Assembly (NCBI GenBank): GCA_963575745.1
Contig: CAUYUJ010019948.1
Location: forward strand, 1,288,983-1,352,982
DNA length: 64,000 nucleotides
From: Prorocentrum cordatum
Lineage: Eukaryota; Sar; Dinophyceae; Prorocentrales; Prorocentraceae
Direction: 5' to 3'
Shown here: positions 1 through 9,057 of the stretch, one piece after another
How the letters are laid out: each line of letters starts with the position of its first letter
Position numbering within the stretch: the first letter of the stretch is position 1
Notes under the pieces: model-generated
The model's input: the letters and a program-made list of their open reading frames with translations, nothing else
What the model was told of the DNA's origin: nothing
Database searches by the model: none
Program-made: the position numbers and the translations under genes

Positions 1-1518
1 AGCAGGGGGCCCGAGTCTGTCAAGAGGCGCAGCGCGTTCCTCGCCCCCGGCGCATGGCGCTGCCCAGTGAGCGCCGTGAACCTCGAGGAGGGCACCTGGC
101 GGCGCGACGCCACCTACGAGCGGGGCGACGGCGAGGCGGAGCGCTTCCCAGCAGGCGAGCCCCCAGGGGCATTGCTCAAGGGCAGGCGCAGCGAACTGCT
201 CAAGTTCTCGGAGGAGGAGCGCGCGAGGGTCTTCGAGGCCATCGACGCGCGGGGGCAGCCGAGGGCCTGGGCGGACGAGCTCGTCGTTTCCTGGACCATC
301 GACTTCGTCAAGCAGCAGCGCGGCCAGAGCCTCGCGTTCGCAGACTGCCTCTCGAGCCAGTAGGCCGAGGCAGTGGCGCTCCGAGCGTTGCTCCAGAATG
401 TGGCCCGCGCGCCCATGGCCCCCGACGTCGCGAGCTTCTCGCAGGCCCCGGACACCCGCGAGCACAGCCAGCTAAGGGCCACGCCCCGAGAGGTGCAGGC
501 CGAGATGCACTGGGTCATGGAGCAGGACTGGGTCCACGAAGCCAAGGCCGAGCCCCAGAAGCAGTGCAAGTCCCCGACCCAATGGGGGCCCTGCGAGTGC
601 CTCTACTGCGCTTCCGAGGCCTAGCCCCGCTTCCGCAAGAAGAACAAGGACGCGGTGCTGTTCCAAGGGCTACAAGCGAATTATATGTTCGCGGTCTTAC
701 AAACAGAGCAGGGCCAGCTCAGGGTCGCCACGTGCATGGAGCCGCGGAGCTACCCCATCGAGCCCGGCCGCGGCGTCGAGCGGGGCCTGGCGAGCGAGAG
801 CGTGGAGGGCATGCAGAGGTGGCCCGAGGGCGCGCCGCCCGCGCCTGAGTGGAGCGCCCTCGACGGGAACAGCCCCCACCAGGGCGACTTGCCCAGGGAC
901 TACGAGCAGGACGAGGACCCCTGCCTCCTGGAGTTCATTGAGTTGGACCTCGAGCTCGCCCACGAGCAGAAGGACATGCTCAGAACGCCAGAAGAGTGGA
1001 TCGAGGATATCCAGTTCCCGCGCGCCTTCGCGGGCCGGATCAGGCGGGCGCGAACAGCAGCTCGCACGAGCAGGTGGGCGTCAAAATTATCGGACCAGTT
1101 CCCGGGCAAGTTGCAGCGCAAGTGGCAGCTTCCGAAGTCCGAGACTGGCGGCGAGGCTTCGCTCGAGCGCCTGAGTCGAGGCGTGGCCAAGGCGAAGCTC
1201 GCAGGCAGGCCGCCGAAGGCCAAGACGAGCTTCTCCCAGAAGTCCAACGCCAGGGCGCAAGCGGAGAAGAACGCCGAGAAGAAAGCGAAGACCGAGGCGG
1301 AAACAGGCCTCGAGGCTGGCGAGGACCCCCCCTGGCACGGCAAGGTGGTCCGCGTCGCCGAGGAGGGGGTCCAGGAGGGCTGTCGCGACAGAGTGCAGGA
1401 TGTCTGGCGAGTCCTGGGCACCGAGGGCGCGAGCCGCCTGCGCGTCCACGAGGTGGAGACCGCGGCGATCTTCCAGATCGACACCAGCGAGGCTCGGGGG
1501 CCCACGGGCACTCGCTAG
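1..1518 (+). pseudogene. Degenerate GC-rich coding remnant, unknown product
   Basis: Frame +1 is open from the left edge of the window and reads as protein for about 505 codons, with strong G/C third positions and a normal mix of charged residues. It is interrupted by TAG at 361-363 and 622-624 and ends with TAG at 1516-1518. A Cys cluster (GPCECLYC) lies just before the second stop, and a Lys/Ala/Glu-rich stretch (near 1240-1310) precedes a C-terminal part that again looks folded. No family was recognised. The simplest reading is a decayed gene or retroelement gag-like remnant broken by point mutations, possibly CAG to TAG. The true start lies outside the window. An expressed multi-exon gene is less likely because no splice signals bracket the stops. 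Confidence 0.5.
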
Positions 1519-1675
1519 CTTCCGCCTGCTTCCGCCAGGGGCGGCGGAAGCAAGCGGAAGCAAGCGGGAACGGCGGATGCGACGGCGGAAGTTGGTGGAA
1601 AGTTGGCGGCGGAAGCGACGGCGGAACCTTGAGGCCACGAAGCGGAAGCAGGCGGAAGTTACCGAGCGCATGTGA
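1518..1675. repeat. Fold-back CGGAAG repeat
   Basis: A 19-bp inverted repeat (1518-1536 and 1543-1561, one mismatch, 6-nt loop) starts inside the TAG that ends the preceding open frame. It is followed by further CGGAAG-type units to about 1675. It separates two coding-like segments and so looks like an inserted fold-back element. Confidence 0.6.
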
Positions 1676-1742
1676 ATCCCGAGCGCCACAGGTCACGTTC
1701 GAGCGGGGTTGCAAGCTTCCCGAGCCGCGCGAGCTCGACTAG

Positions 1743-2153
1743 CGCCAGTCCAGACTGGCTCGCCGCGCCGAGCACGCCAAGGAGTACGCGATCATGTGCT
1801 GCGGGCAGATCGTCAAGGGCGACGTCCGCGAGCAGTGCACAGTGCACGCGCTGCTGGGCGAGATCGAGGAGCGCGCGGGCCTCCCCGAGACCGTTCTGGT
1901 GGTCGAGCCCTTGGCAGCCGTCGCCTGGGCCCGAGTGGGCCAGGGCGGGGGCGAACCCGCCGCCCAGCAGCCCGATGAGCAGAAGCGCTGGGCCGAGAGA
2001 GTCCACAAGGCCGAGCACGTCCTGATCTGCCTGCATCCCGAGGGGCCCGCGCACTACGCCTACCTCAAGGCCGGTGGTTGCTACAGTTGTCCCTACTTTT
2101 GCTCCGTTTTGGAGCGAATCCTGGAGGCGCCCTGGGCGGGGGGGCGCTTGTAG
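1743..2153 (+). pseudogene. Second coding-like remnant, unknown product
   Basis: This frame follows a TAG at 1740-1742, whose upstream side (ending CKLPEPRELD) is in the same frame, and ends at another TAG at 2151-2153. The roughly 136 codons have high GC3, with a helical region (GEIEERAGLPETVLVVEP) and a Cys-containing end (GGCYSCPYFC). It may be the continuation of the remnant at 1-1518 after the fold-back insertion, though the frame differs. No family was recognised. Confidence 0.4.
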
Positions 2154-2740
2154 CAATGCCCGCCAAGGTCTCGAGGATCGGCGGGGGCGTCGCGGTAGAG
2201 CGCCGCGACGCCATCGAGCGGCCGCCCGAGAACGCCAAGCAGGCCCACGGGCCTACTCGCACCTGCACCCCGCGATTCTTGAGGGGGGAGGTAAGGATCA
2301 CTTTGCTCGGGGGCCGCCGAACGGAGTGAACCCCGCCCTCGTGCTCAGAAATCGCGGCAAGGGTGCGCACGTGGCCGCCCGAGGCCGCCGCGAGGTTCCC
2401 CCGCGAGCTCGGCGCCATTGGCCCTGGCGAGACCTGCCCTGCGAGGAGCAACGATATGTTCAAGGCCGTGGACGAGTCGCTGGATCGAGGGCGCCCTGCG
2501 CGAGATCCGAGGCGAGGGCCGCCAAGCGCCCATGAGCATCAGTACGCCTCCCGCGCAAGGACGGCCCCAAGGGGTGCCGAGACTGCATGGGCGAGTGGTT
2601 CGAGGTCGTGCCCAAGAGAGGTTTCTTGGCCAGAAGCGCCTCCGATCTTTCTTGCGCAGGCAATTGCAGCCGCGATCCTCGAGATCTCTCGAGTCAGTCT
2701 TGCGCCAAGATCTACATGGTCAGTCTACGCGAGCGCCTGG
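2154..2740 (+). pseudogene. Frameshifted coding fragments
   Basis: Short coding-like pieces continue in alternating frames. One spans 2156-2329 in frame 2 (AKVSRIGGGVAVERRDAIER). Another spans about 2360-2500. A third lies near 2551-2650 in frame 1 and includes GCRDCMGEWFEVV, a CxxC pair. Frame changes suggest decay of the same unknown gene by indels. No complete ORF can be proposed. Confidence 0.25.
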
Positions 2741-2744
2741 GATC

Positions 2745-2806
2745 ATCATCGTCACCATCGTCATCATCATCGCCATCGTCATCGTTACCAGCAGAACTTC
2801 GCTCTC
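2745..2806. repeat. CATCGT-type microsatellite
   Basis: Degenerate trinucleotide tract of ATC/GTC units. Confidence 0.8.
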
Positions 2807-3454
2807 GCCGGGAAAATCGTCGAATTATCTTCGCCGGACCCCCGAACCTGCTAATCCCCAGGGTGTTGGGTTTGTGGGAGGCGCTCGGTTATCTCCCTGG
2901 ATGTCACGGCCCTTCTTTCCAGTATATGCCGCTTATATCCCTGGATGTCACATCCCCTCTTCTCATTCTAAGCCGCTCGATGCGGACAGTTTTTATGCCC
3001 CGTCGCCCTACTCGTCTTCGGGGCCTGAGAGCTGAGATGGCTGCTGACGCAGATTCTCCCCTCCCCCTCCTCCCCCGGGTGCTCCTCGGATTTATCCTGT
3101 TCTGGGCGCCGGCCATACGTTCGCCGCTGTTGCTGCTCCTGATGTTGCTGCTGCAGCTGCCGGTTTTCGTGGAAGTCTTGCGCAGCAGGCGGACCAAGCA
3201 AAGCCAGTTGGACCAGTCGTGGGAGTCACAAGACCAGATATAGTAGCCAAGCGACCAACGAACCAAGACTAATCAAAAAAACAGACCAGACCAAGCAGAC
3301 CGGACCAGAGTTCAACTACAACGGACCAGACCAAGTCCAAAGTGTTCTCTGACATATGCGTCGTGGATCAAAACGACGCCATTCGTTTTGTTTGGTTTTT
3401 TGTTTTTTGTTTTTTTCCGGCCGGGGATTGTCTATGGGATTCAGGGCTGCGTTG
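2807..3454. other. No gene seen; GACCA-rich stretch
   Basis: Nothing coding is supported. From about 3186 to 3345 the motif GACCA/ACCAAG recurs irregularly about a dozen times, a degenerate short tandem repeat. Confidence 0.5.
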
Positions 3455-3590
3455 GATGGGGTTCGGACGAAGATAAATCCGTCCAGAGCATTCCGGAACG
3501 CTCTCAGAAAATTCCAGAACGCTTTGAGAAGGCCGCAGCGCTCGAGACATCTTCCAGAGCCGCCAGATCTCATATATCCCCGAGTTAACC
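3455..3590 (+). repeat. Dispersed repeat family K, copy 1
   Basis: About 135 bp that recur, diverged, at 50030-50160. Shared blocks include GCGTTCCAGAA-type repeats, GAGAAGGCC and CCGCCAGATCTCA. Each copy contains two or three internal TTCC(A/G)GAA units. Confidence 0.6.
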
Positions 3591-4070
3591 TATCTCACCC
3601 GGTTTTATCTTCGCCCTGGCTTCGTCTTGTCGCGCACATGCTTCCCGCCACGATTCGAAGACCCCCTTCCTGGACGCCGTGACGCCGCCCCCTTCCGAAC
3701 GCGCCTGAGGCAGCCAGCCCCGCCGCGGCAGGGCGTCGCAGGCGGCTCGCCCCGCCCCCAAACCTGCGCCCCTGAGCTCCTGGCGACGCGGCTTGATGCG
3801 GAGCCCGACCTTTCGATGGCAAATTCTTTACGCTTCGCGTATCCCCACCAGCCCATCTCACAGCAGCAACTCTTGCGAAGCATGCCGACAGTCGTGTTTT
3901 TCAGGCGTGTGTCCGCTTGGCCCCGCATATCTCCCCTGTTCCTCCTTCCTCCCGCCTCCTTGTACATCCTCCTTCTGGGGGGAGCGGGAGAAGGACGAGG
4001 CGGAGGAGGAGGGAGAGAAAGCGCTCCTCGTGATTTAAGTCGTTTGGGGTTTCTCGAGGTGGAGTTTCGT
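3591..4070. other. No gene seen; weak family J similarity
   Basis: 3600-3690 resembles family J (CGCGCACATGC, then CGATTCGAAGAC). The rest is GC-rich sequence without a convincing ORF. Confidence 0.35.
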
Positions 4071-4076
4071 CCCTGG

Positions 4077-4405
4077 TGTGAGTCGTTCGGGCCCTTTTTC
4101 CTGGTGTGAGTCGTTCGGGCTCTTCGTGGTGTGAGTCGTTCGGGCTCTTCGTCCTGGTGTGAGTCGTTCGGGCTTCTCGTGGTGTGAGTTGTTCGGGCCC
4201 CTCATCCTGGTGTGAGTCGTTCGGGCCCCTCCTCCTGGTGTGCGGGCTCCTCGTGGTGTGAGTCCTCGTGGTGGAGTCGTTCGGGCTCCTCGTGGTGTGA
4301 GTCGTTCGGGCGCCTCGTCCTGGTGTGAGTCGTTCGGGCCCCTCCTTGTGGTGTGAGTCGTTCGGGCTCTTCGTGGTGTGAGTCGTTCGGGCCCCTCGTC
4401 CTCGT
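4077..4405. repeat. Minisatellite with GTGTGAGTCGTTCGGGC core
   Basis: About eleven copies of the 17-nt core GTGTGAGTCGTTCGGGC, separated by variable spacers such as CTCTTCGTG or CCCCTCGTCCTG, so units run about 24-33 bp. Open frames on the minus strand through it are a by-product. Confidence 0.9.
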
Positions 4406-4748
4406 TCGGGCGAGCCTCTTGGGGCCTCTTGGAGGTGCCTCTTGGAGCGCTGCCCCCTGAGAAGGACAAAATGAGCCCAAAACCTTTGAAAATCAATGAT
4501 TTTGCTATGAAGGAAGATGAGCGCGGCCCCCTCAGAAGGCCAAAATGGGACCAAACCGTAGTAAAATCAATGTTTTTGGCTTCACAGAAGAGCAGAGGGG
4601 CTCCCCCCCCGTCGGGGCTAGAATCCTCGTGAAGCCCTCCAAGGAGTCGAAAACGACCCCCCTGACGACGCTCGGCCCTCCCTCTCCAGGCCCAGGGGGA
4701 GGGGGTAGGGGGAGGGGTAAACCCCTCCCCGAAGGGGAAGAAGGGGGG
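4406..4748. other. No gene seen
   Basis: Contains GGCCTCTTGG-type units and a CAATGATTTTGC block resembling family O. No ORF is supported. Confidence 0.4.
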
Positions 4749-5232
4749 TTGAGGACAGAGCGGGCTCTCTAAACCACTCACGCCCAAAGGGCTGGTGGGA
4801 TTTCACGGGGGCCAGGTGTGCCTGCTCGCCTACGTATTTAGCGTCCAGTGGCCGTTCAGGGGCCGAGTGGCGTCGGCGAGCGTCAATTCGCGTCGGCGTC
4901 GTTGCGCGTTAACTCGCGTCGGTTCGTAAAGCCAGCAAGATGGTACGGGAGGTTCCCATCCGAAGGGGATTTTGGGGGGTTGAGGACAGAGCGGGCTCTC
5001 TAAACCACTCACGCCCAAAGGGCTGGTGGGATTTCACGGGGGCCAGGTGTGCCTGCTCGCCTACGTATTTAGCGTCCAGTGGCGTTGGGTAGCGTTCGGG
5101 CGTCGATGAGGTCACGCCGACGTGGCGTCGGCGAGCGTCAATTCGCGTCGATTCAGCGTCGTTGCGCGTTAACTCGCGTCGATCAGCGCCGATTCGTAAG
5201 AGCCAGCAAGATGGTACGGGAGGTTCCCATCC
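4749..5232 (+). repeat. Tandem duplication, about 240 bp, with family N core
   Basis: Two adjacent copies, about 4735-4968 and 4969-5232. Both contain GAGGACAGAGCGGGCTCTCT, GTATTTAGCGTCCAGTGGC, a set of GCGTCG units, and the ending AGCCAGCAAGATGGTACGGG. The second copy has a small insertion in the GCGTCGA part. The ending also occurs at 39315-39460 and 44961-45060 (family N). Confidence 0.85.
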
Positions 5233-6141
5233 GTGTGTTGCCACCGAACGATTTTCCACACGCCGACGTCGCCAATGCATCGCACGCGTTTCGGATGCAT
5301 CGCCAATGCATCGTTTGGGAGGCCTCTGGCTCTCTGTCACAGCCGGCGATGTTGCCCAGTGTTGGGGCCCCCGGGACCATCACGGACCGATCCAGTTCGA
5401 CAAATGCCGCAGAAACACCCGGCCTACGGGCTCAGGTCGCCATATGCTGCGATGTTTTATTTCCCCCCAACGTCGGATTACAGGGAAGGAGTACACGCAC
5501 TTCAGAGGCTCAAGGTTTCGGACGCGTTCGTCGACTTCGTCCGCTTTCCGCCCTCGGGATCGAGGGGTGTCTGGATCGAACTTGAAAAGCAAAACACGCC
5601 CGGCTCGACAAAAATCAAGACGCCAGGATCCCAGGTTCCCTCTGCGCTTCCCCCCGCCCCTCTCCGCCCACCCCTCCTCGCGCGCGGCGAGCGCGCCCGC
5701 TTTCGCGACCTCGCGGTCTGGCTTCCGGGGCGCGATCCCCCCGCCCGCCCTCTCGGGCTGGGCGAAAGGGGGGGATAGCAAAGGGGGGGGGGTGAGAACC
5801 AGCCCACGTAGCTGATCTTCCCGGCGCCTCTCGGCGCCCGAGGCGGCCATGCATCGAGGCATGGGCCCCTCGGTGGGGCTGAAACCAGCTGCATGCAGGA
5901 GATTTCGCCCCCCCCCTTGCCCTATCCCCCCCCCCCTTTCGTCCCCTGGCTCGCCCTCGTAGGAGGCCACATGCGAACCCTACCCCTACCCCCCACGGGT
6001 TCTGAGGGAGGGAGGGGGGGGGGGGGGGGGGAAACCAGAGATTGTCGGGGCGCTGCTCCCTCGACCTCTCCTGGGGTGAGCCTTGACCATAACTTCAGAG
6101 TCGAGGAGAATCTGATGCGGGTTCAACAACTATCGATGAGC
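5233..6141. other. No gene seen
   Basis: GC-rich sequence with short TGCATCGCCAATGCATCG repeats near 5275-5315 and C-rich and G-rich homopolymer stretches near 5640-6030. No ORF shows convincing composition. Confidence 0.4.
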
Positions 6142-6150
6142 CAGAAAATC

Positions 6151-6184
6151 ACCACCCACCAACCCACCCCAACCCAACCCGAAG
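6151..6184 (+). repeat. Family B left terminal inverted repeat
   Basis: 34 nt starting ACCACCCACCAACCC and ending AACCCGAAG. Pairs with 11055-11088. Confidence 0.7.
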
Positions 6185-6296
6185 GCCCCGATTTGCTCTC
6201 CATTTCCAGTGGGGGGGTGTCGAGGAACATTTAAATTAGCCTGACGACGGACCCAACCAATGCAACTGCGAGTGCCGCATTGTGGGTACCGCTTTC

Positions 6297-7085
6297 GGTG
6301 GAGCTCCCTATGGGGCCACTAAGCGTGCGAGGGGTGCGCCGAAATCGGTGGCGCGGACGCATTCGGACCTGCCACTGGAGCCTTCGGTGGAGCTCCCTAT
6401 GGGCCCACGAAACGCTGTCCTGGGTGGCGGAGGCGCATGCGGACCCTCCCAATGGGGCCTTCGGCGGAACTCTTTATGGGGCCACGAAACGCTGTCCTGG
6501 GTGGCGGTGACGCATGCGAACGCAGCCACTGGAGCCTTCGGTGGAGGTCCCTATGGGGCCACGAAACGCTGTCCTAGGTGGCGGTGACGCATGCGGACAC
6601 TGCCACTGGAGCCTTCGGTGGAGCTCCCTATGGGCCCACGAAACGCTGTCCTGGGTGGAGGTGACGCATGCGGATCCACTGGAGCCTTCGGTGGAGCGCC
6701 CTATGGGGCCACGAAACGCTGTCCTGGGTGTCGGTGGCGCATGCGATCGCTGCCACTGGAGCCTTCGGTGGAGCTCCCTATGGGGCCACGAACCGTGTGA
6801 GGGGTGTGCTGTAATGGGTGGCGGTGACGCATGCGGACGCAGCCACTGGGGCCTTCGTTGGAGCTCCCTATGGGGCCACGAACCGTGTGAGGGGTGTGCC
6901 GTAATGGGTGGCGGTGGCGCATGAGGACGCAAACATTGGGGCGTTCGGTGGAGCTCCCTATGGGGCCACGAACCGTGTGAAGGGTGTGCCGAATTGGGTG
7001 GCGGTGACGCATGAGGACGCAGCCACTGGGGCATTCGGTGCAGTTCCCTATGGGGCCACGAACCGTGTGAGGGGTGTGCCGAACT
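6297..7085 (+). repeat. 77/90-bp satellite array 1
   Basis: Ten units anchored on GGTGGAGCTCCCTATGGGG. Spacings between anchors are 89, 77, 77, 77, 73, 77, 90, 90 and 90 bp. The longer units replace GAAACGCTGTCC by a GTGTGAGGGGTGTGCC segment. The array is preceded by AATTAGCCTGACGACGGACC (6235-6255), which also opens array 2 at 9057. Open frames run through it in several frames because the period is not a multiple of three. Confidence 0.95.
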
Positions 7086-7536
7086 GATGATGATGGTGAT
7101 GATGATGACGATGATGATGGTGACGGTGATGCTGATGATGGGGAAAGGGAGGGGGGGGCAGCGGGAGGGGGTGGAGGAGGAGTAGGAGGGACGCGCTGCG
7201 CTGTCTCTTCAAAACGAAGACCCAACAACACAGGCTGGTTGGGAAAAACACGCACCACGCAACACACCGCCAATCAACAAGCCAGATCATGATAACAAGT
7301 GATCGTTTTCTGATGCATTGTTTTGCCCATCAGCGCGGGTCCTCGCTCCCCCGCCGGAGTAGATAGGTGCTGCTTTGGGCGCCTGTCTCAAGCAGGTGGA
7401 CCCTCCCCGACAGGACGCATTGTTGCAAACAGTCGCGTTCAGCAGAGGTCCAGAGCCAGACCCCCCCTCCCCCCCCCTTCCGCCCAATGTCGAAACGCCG
7501 AAAAAGAAAACGTTCACCAAAATTCCAGAGGCTCAA
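7086..7536. other. Array tail and unassigned sequence
   Basis: A short GATGATG microsatellite (7086-7140), a G-rich stretch, then 7200-7250 (CTCTTCAAAACGAAGACCCA and following), which matches the tail of array 2 at 10970-11010. 7260-7536 is unassigned and may hold the promoter of the downstream retrogene; no motif is recognisable. Confidence 0.5.
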
Positions 7537-7602
7537 TCCGTAGCCATTTTGGCTCAAGCCAGTTTGGCTAAAGCCAAGGGGCTTAAGCATCCTTGGCTTA
7601 AG
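7537..7602 (+). other. DinoSL spliced leader plus three relict copies
   Basis: 7537-7558 is an exact 22-nt dinoflagellate spliced leader (core CCGTAGCCATTTTGGCTC, ending AAG). It is followed without gap by 15-, 14- and 15-nt segments at 7559-7573, 7574-7587 and 7588-7602. Each ends (C/T/A)AAG and resembles the last 15 nt of the leader (13/15 for the first, weaker for the others). DinoSL is normally added to mRNA by trans-splicing and is not next to protein genes in DNA. Its presence here means that a processed mRNA was reverse-transcribed and inserted. Inner copies cut at the leader's own AG are what repeated cycles would leave. Confidence 0.92.
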
Positions 7603-7657
7603 CCGTGTTAGTTTTCGGATTAGGCCCCCTCATTTGAACGGTCAGCGGACGAGGGAT

Positions 7658-8860
7658 ATGACGGACGTGGGCGCGCCAGAGCTCGAAAGGACGGCTCTCA
7701 CGCACGATGGCGGGAATGTGCGTTTCAGGTGGAGCATCGTGGGCGCAACGCTGGGGGTGGTTGTGGCATGTGTGATGGCAGGCGCCGCTGTCGGCGCGCA
7801 TGCGATCTTTTCACCGCGGGCGTGGCAGGGAATGAGATTCCCGTCGGGCCCACAGGGCCCAATGTCAGAAGGGTCGTCGGAACCCCTCAGAGAGCGCCAC
7901 CCAAACCTGGTGCCCGCGAGAGCACCGCCACGTCGAGGATCGCACCGAAGGGTCGGGAGAGCGCAATCGAGACGGCCATGGAATCGCAAACTGTATGCAA
8001 AGCACCGAGGAAGTCATGCAGCAACCAATGCCGCTGCGCAAACCTTCTTGCAATCCCCCCTGCCCCCGAAAGTCGCAAACATCTCAGTGGAACGACCGCT
8101 TGTGTTTATCCATCAGAGGAAGGCAGGCGGCATATCTCTGAGATCCATTCTGTTCAGTCAAGCGAAACGCTTGCACTTACCGTTCAACATCAAGTGCTTT
8201 AGTGAACCCTGTGAATCTTACAGTTATGGGACCTCTAAGGTAGCCGTGTATGGCGGGCATGTGGATTGGCTCGAGTTGTCTCGCACTTTTGCCAGGCAAG
8301 GCCAGTTCACTTCGAAAGATGTTTGGAAGGACGGTGTGCAACAGTTTTCGTGTATCACAAATTTCAGGGATCCTTTGTCGCGCATTCAGTCTTGTTATTA
8401 CTATCGGTTCAAGAAATTCGGTGCCCCAGATTGCCTTGCCGCTGTGAAGCCCGAAGATATGAAACAGTTCTTTCGTCAGGGCCGTTCGGAGTATGGGCTG
8501 GGCTGTCTGAACGAGCCGTTTCGCATGTTGAGCGGCTTGGTCGATGAGGCTTTGTTTAATGATGACACCGATGACCAAGAGTGGGATTACGTCTTCAATT
8601 CAACATTGGCGAACCTTGCCCACTGCGTCCCAATCATACTTGAGAACTGTTCTACGCTGGATGTTGCTGTCTCATGGTTCCCACAACTCAAACACATCGC
8701 AGACCTTCGCACAGTTCGCAAAAATCGCGGCGGAGAAAAGTGTGAGCTCTCTCAGCGCCACCTGGACGTGCTGGAAGACCTGACGAGGCACGAGCGCAAC
8801 CTCTACGACCTGGCCGTGCAGAGGGCCGACAAGTTCTTCTCGAGCATGCCTCCACCATGA
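7658..8860 (+). CDS. Golgi-type sulfotransferase (type II membrane protein), retrogene
   Basis: 400 residues, no introns. Predicted to transfer sulfate from PAPS to a carbohydrate in the Golgi lumen. Layout: short cytosolic N-terminus, one membrane segment at about residues 25-50 (IVGATLGVVVACVMAGAAVG), a Pro/Arg-rich stem to about 140, then the catalytic domain. The 5'-phosphosulfate-binding loop is FIHQRKAGGISL (residues ~150-161). The 3'-phosphate-binding motif is FRDPLSRIQSCYYYRF (236-251). Both fit the HS2ST/uronyl 2-O-type and related carbohydrate sulfotransferases. N-glycosylation sites occur at NIS, NST and NCS. The frame stays open upstream to a TTG at 7634, but the first ATG at 7658 (GATATGA) is the better start. 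Codon use is less GC-rich than the surrounding repeats. The upstream leader relicts mark it as a retroposed mRNA copy. It is intact, so probably functional; the exact substrate is unknown. Confidence 0.88.
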   Translation: MTDVGAPELERTALTHDGGNVRFRWSIVGATLGVVVACVMAGAAVGAHAIFSPRAWQGMRFPSGPQGPMSEGSSEPLRERHPNLVPARAPPRRGSHRRVGRAQSRRPWNRKLYAKHRGSHAATNAAAQTFLQSPLPPKVANISVERPLVFIHQRKAGGISLRSILFSQAKRLHLPFNIKCFSEPCESYSYGTSKVAVYGGHVDWLELSRTFARQGQFTSKDVWKDGVQQFSCITNFRDPLSRIQSCYYYRFKKFGAPDCLAAVKPEDMKQFFRQGRSEYGLGCLNEPFRMLSGLVDEALFNDDTDDQEWDYVFNSTLANLAHCVPIILENCSTLDVAVSWFPQLKHIADLRTVRKNRGGEKCELSQRHLDVLEDLTRHERNLYDLAVQRADKFFSSMPPP

Positions 8861-9057
8861 GGAGGAGGCGGAGGGGGTGGAGGGGGAGGGGGCGAGGGGG
8901 AAGGGGCGGAGGAGGTGGCCCGAGAAGCCCGCGCGGACGCTAGCGCAGGGGGATGCGGCGGTGCGGCGGCACCGTCGACCTCGCCGCTTCCCAGGCCCTT
9001 TGTGTCCTTGGGAGCAGGCGTCACAGCGCAAGCCGTGCCTGCAAAGAAAAAAAAACA
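8861..9057 (+). other. 3' flank with A-rich tract
   Basis: G-rich sequence follows the TGA. An A-rich run at 9045-9057 (AAAGAAAAAAAAACAAA) sits exactly where the head of array 2 begins. It could be the remnant of the poly(A) tail of the retroposed mRNA, which would set the 3' end of the retrogene about 190 bp after the stop. No target-site duplication of the retrogene itself was found. Confidence 0.4.

Noticed and set aside
3901-4554. 217-250-residue minus-strand proteins rich in PNDSHH/RTTHT
   Set aside because: Translations of the GTGTGAGTCGTTCGGGC minisatellite in alternate frames.
7634-7657. TTG start giving a 408-residue sulfotransferase
   Set aside because: Nuclear eukaryotic genes rarely start at TTG; the first ATG is at 7658 in a reasonable context and no conserved domain is lost.
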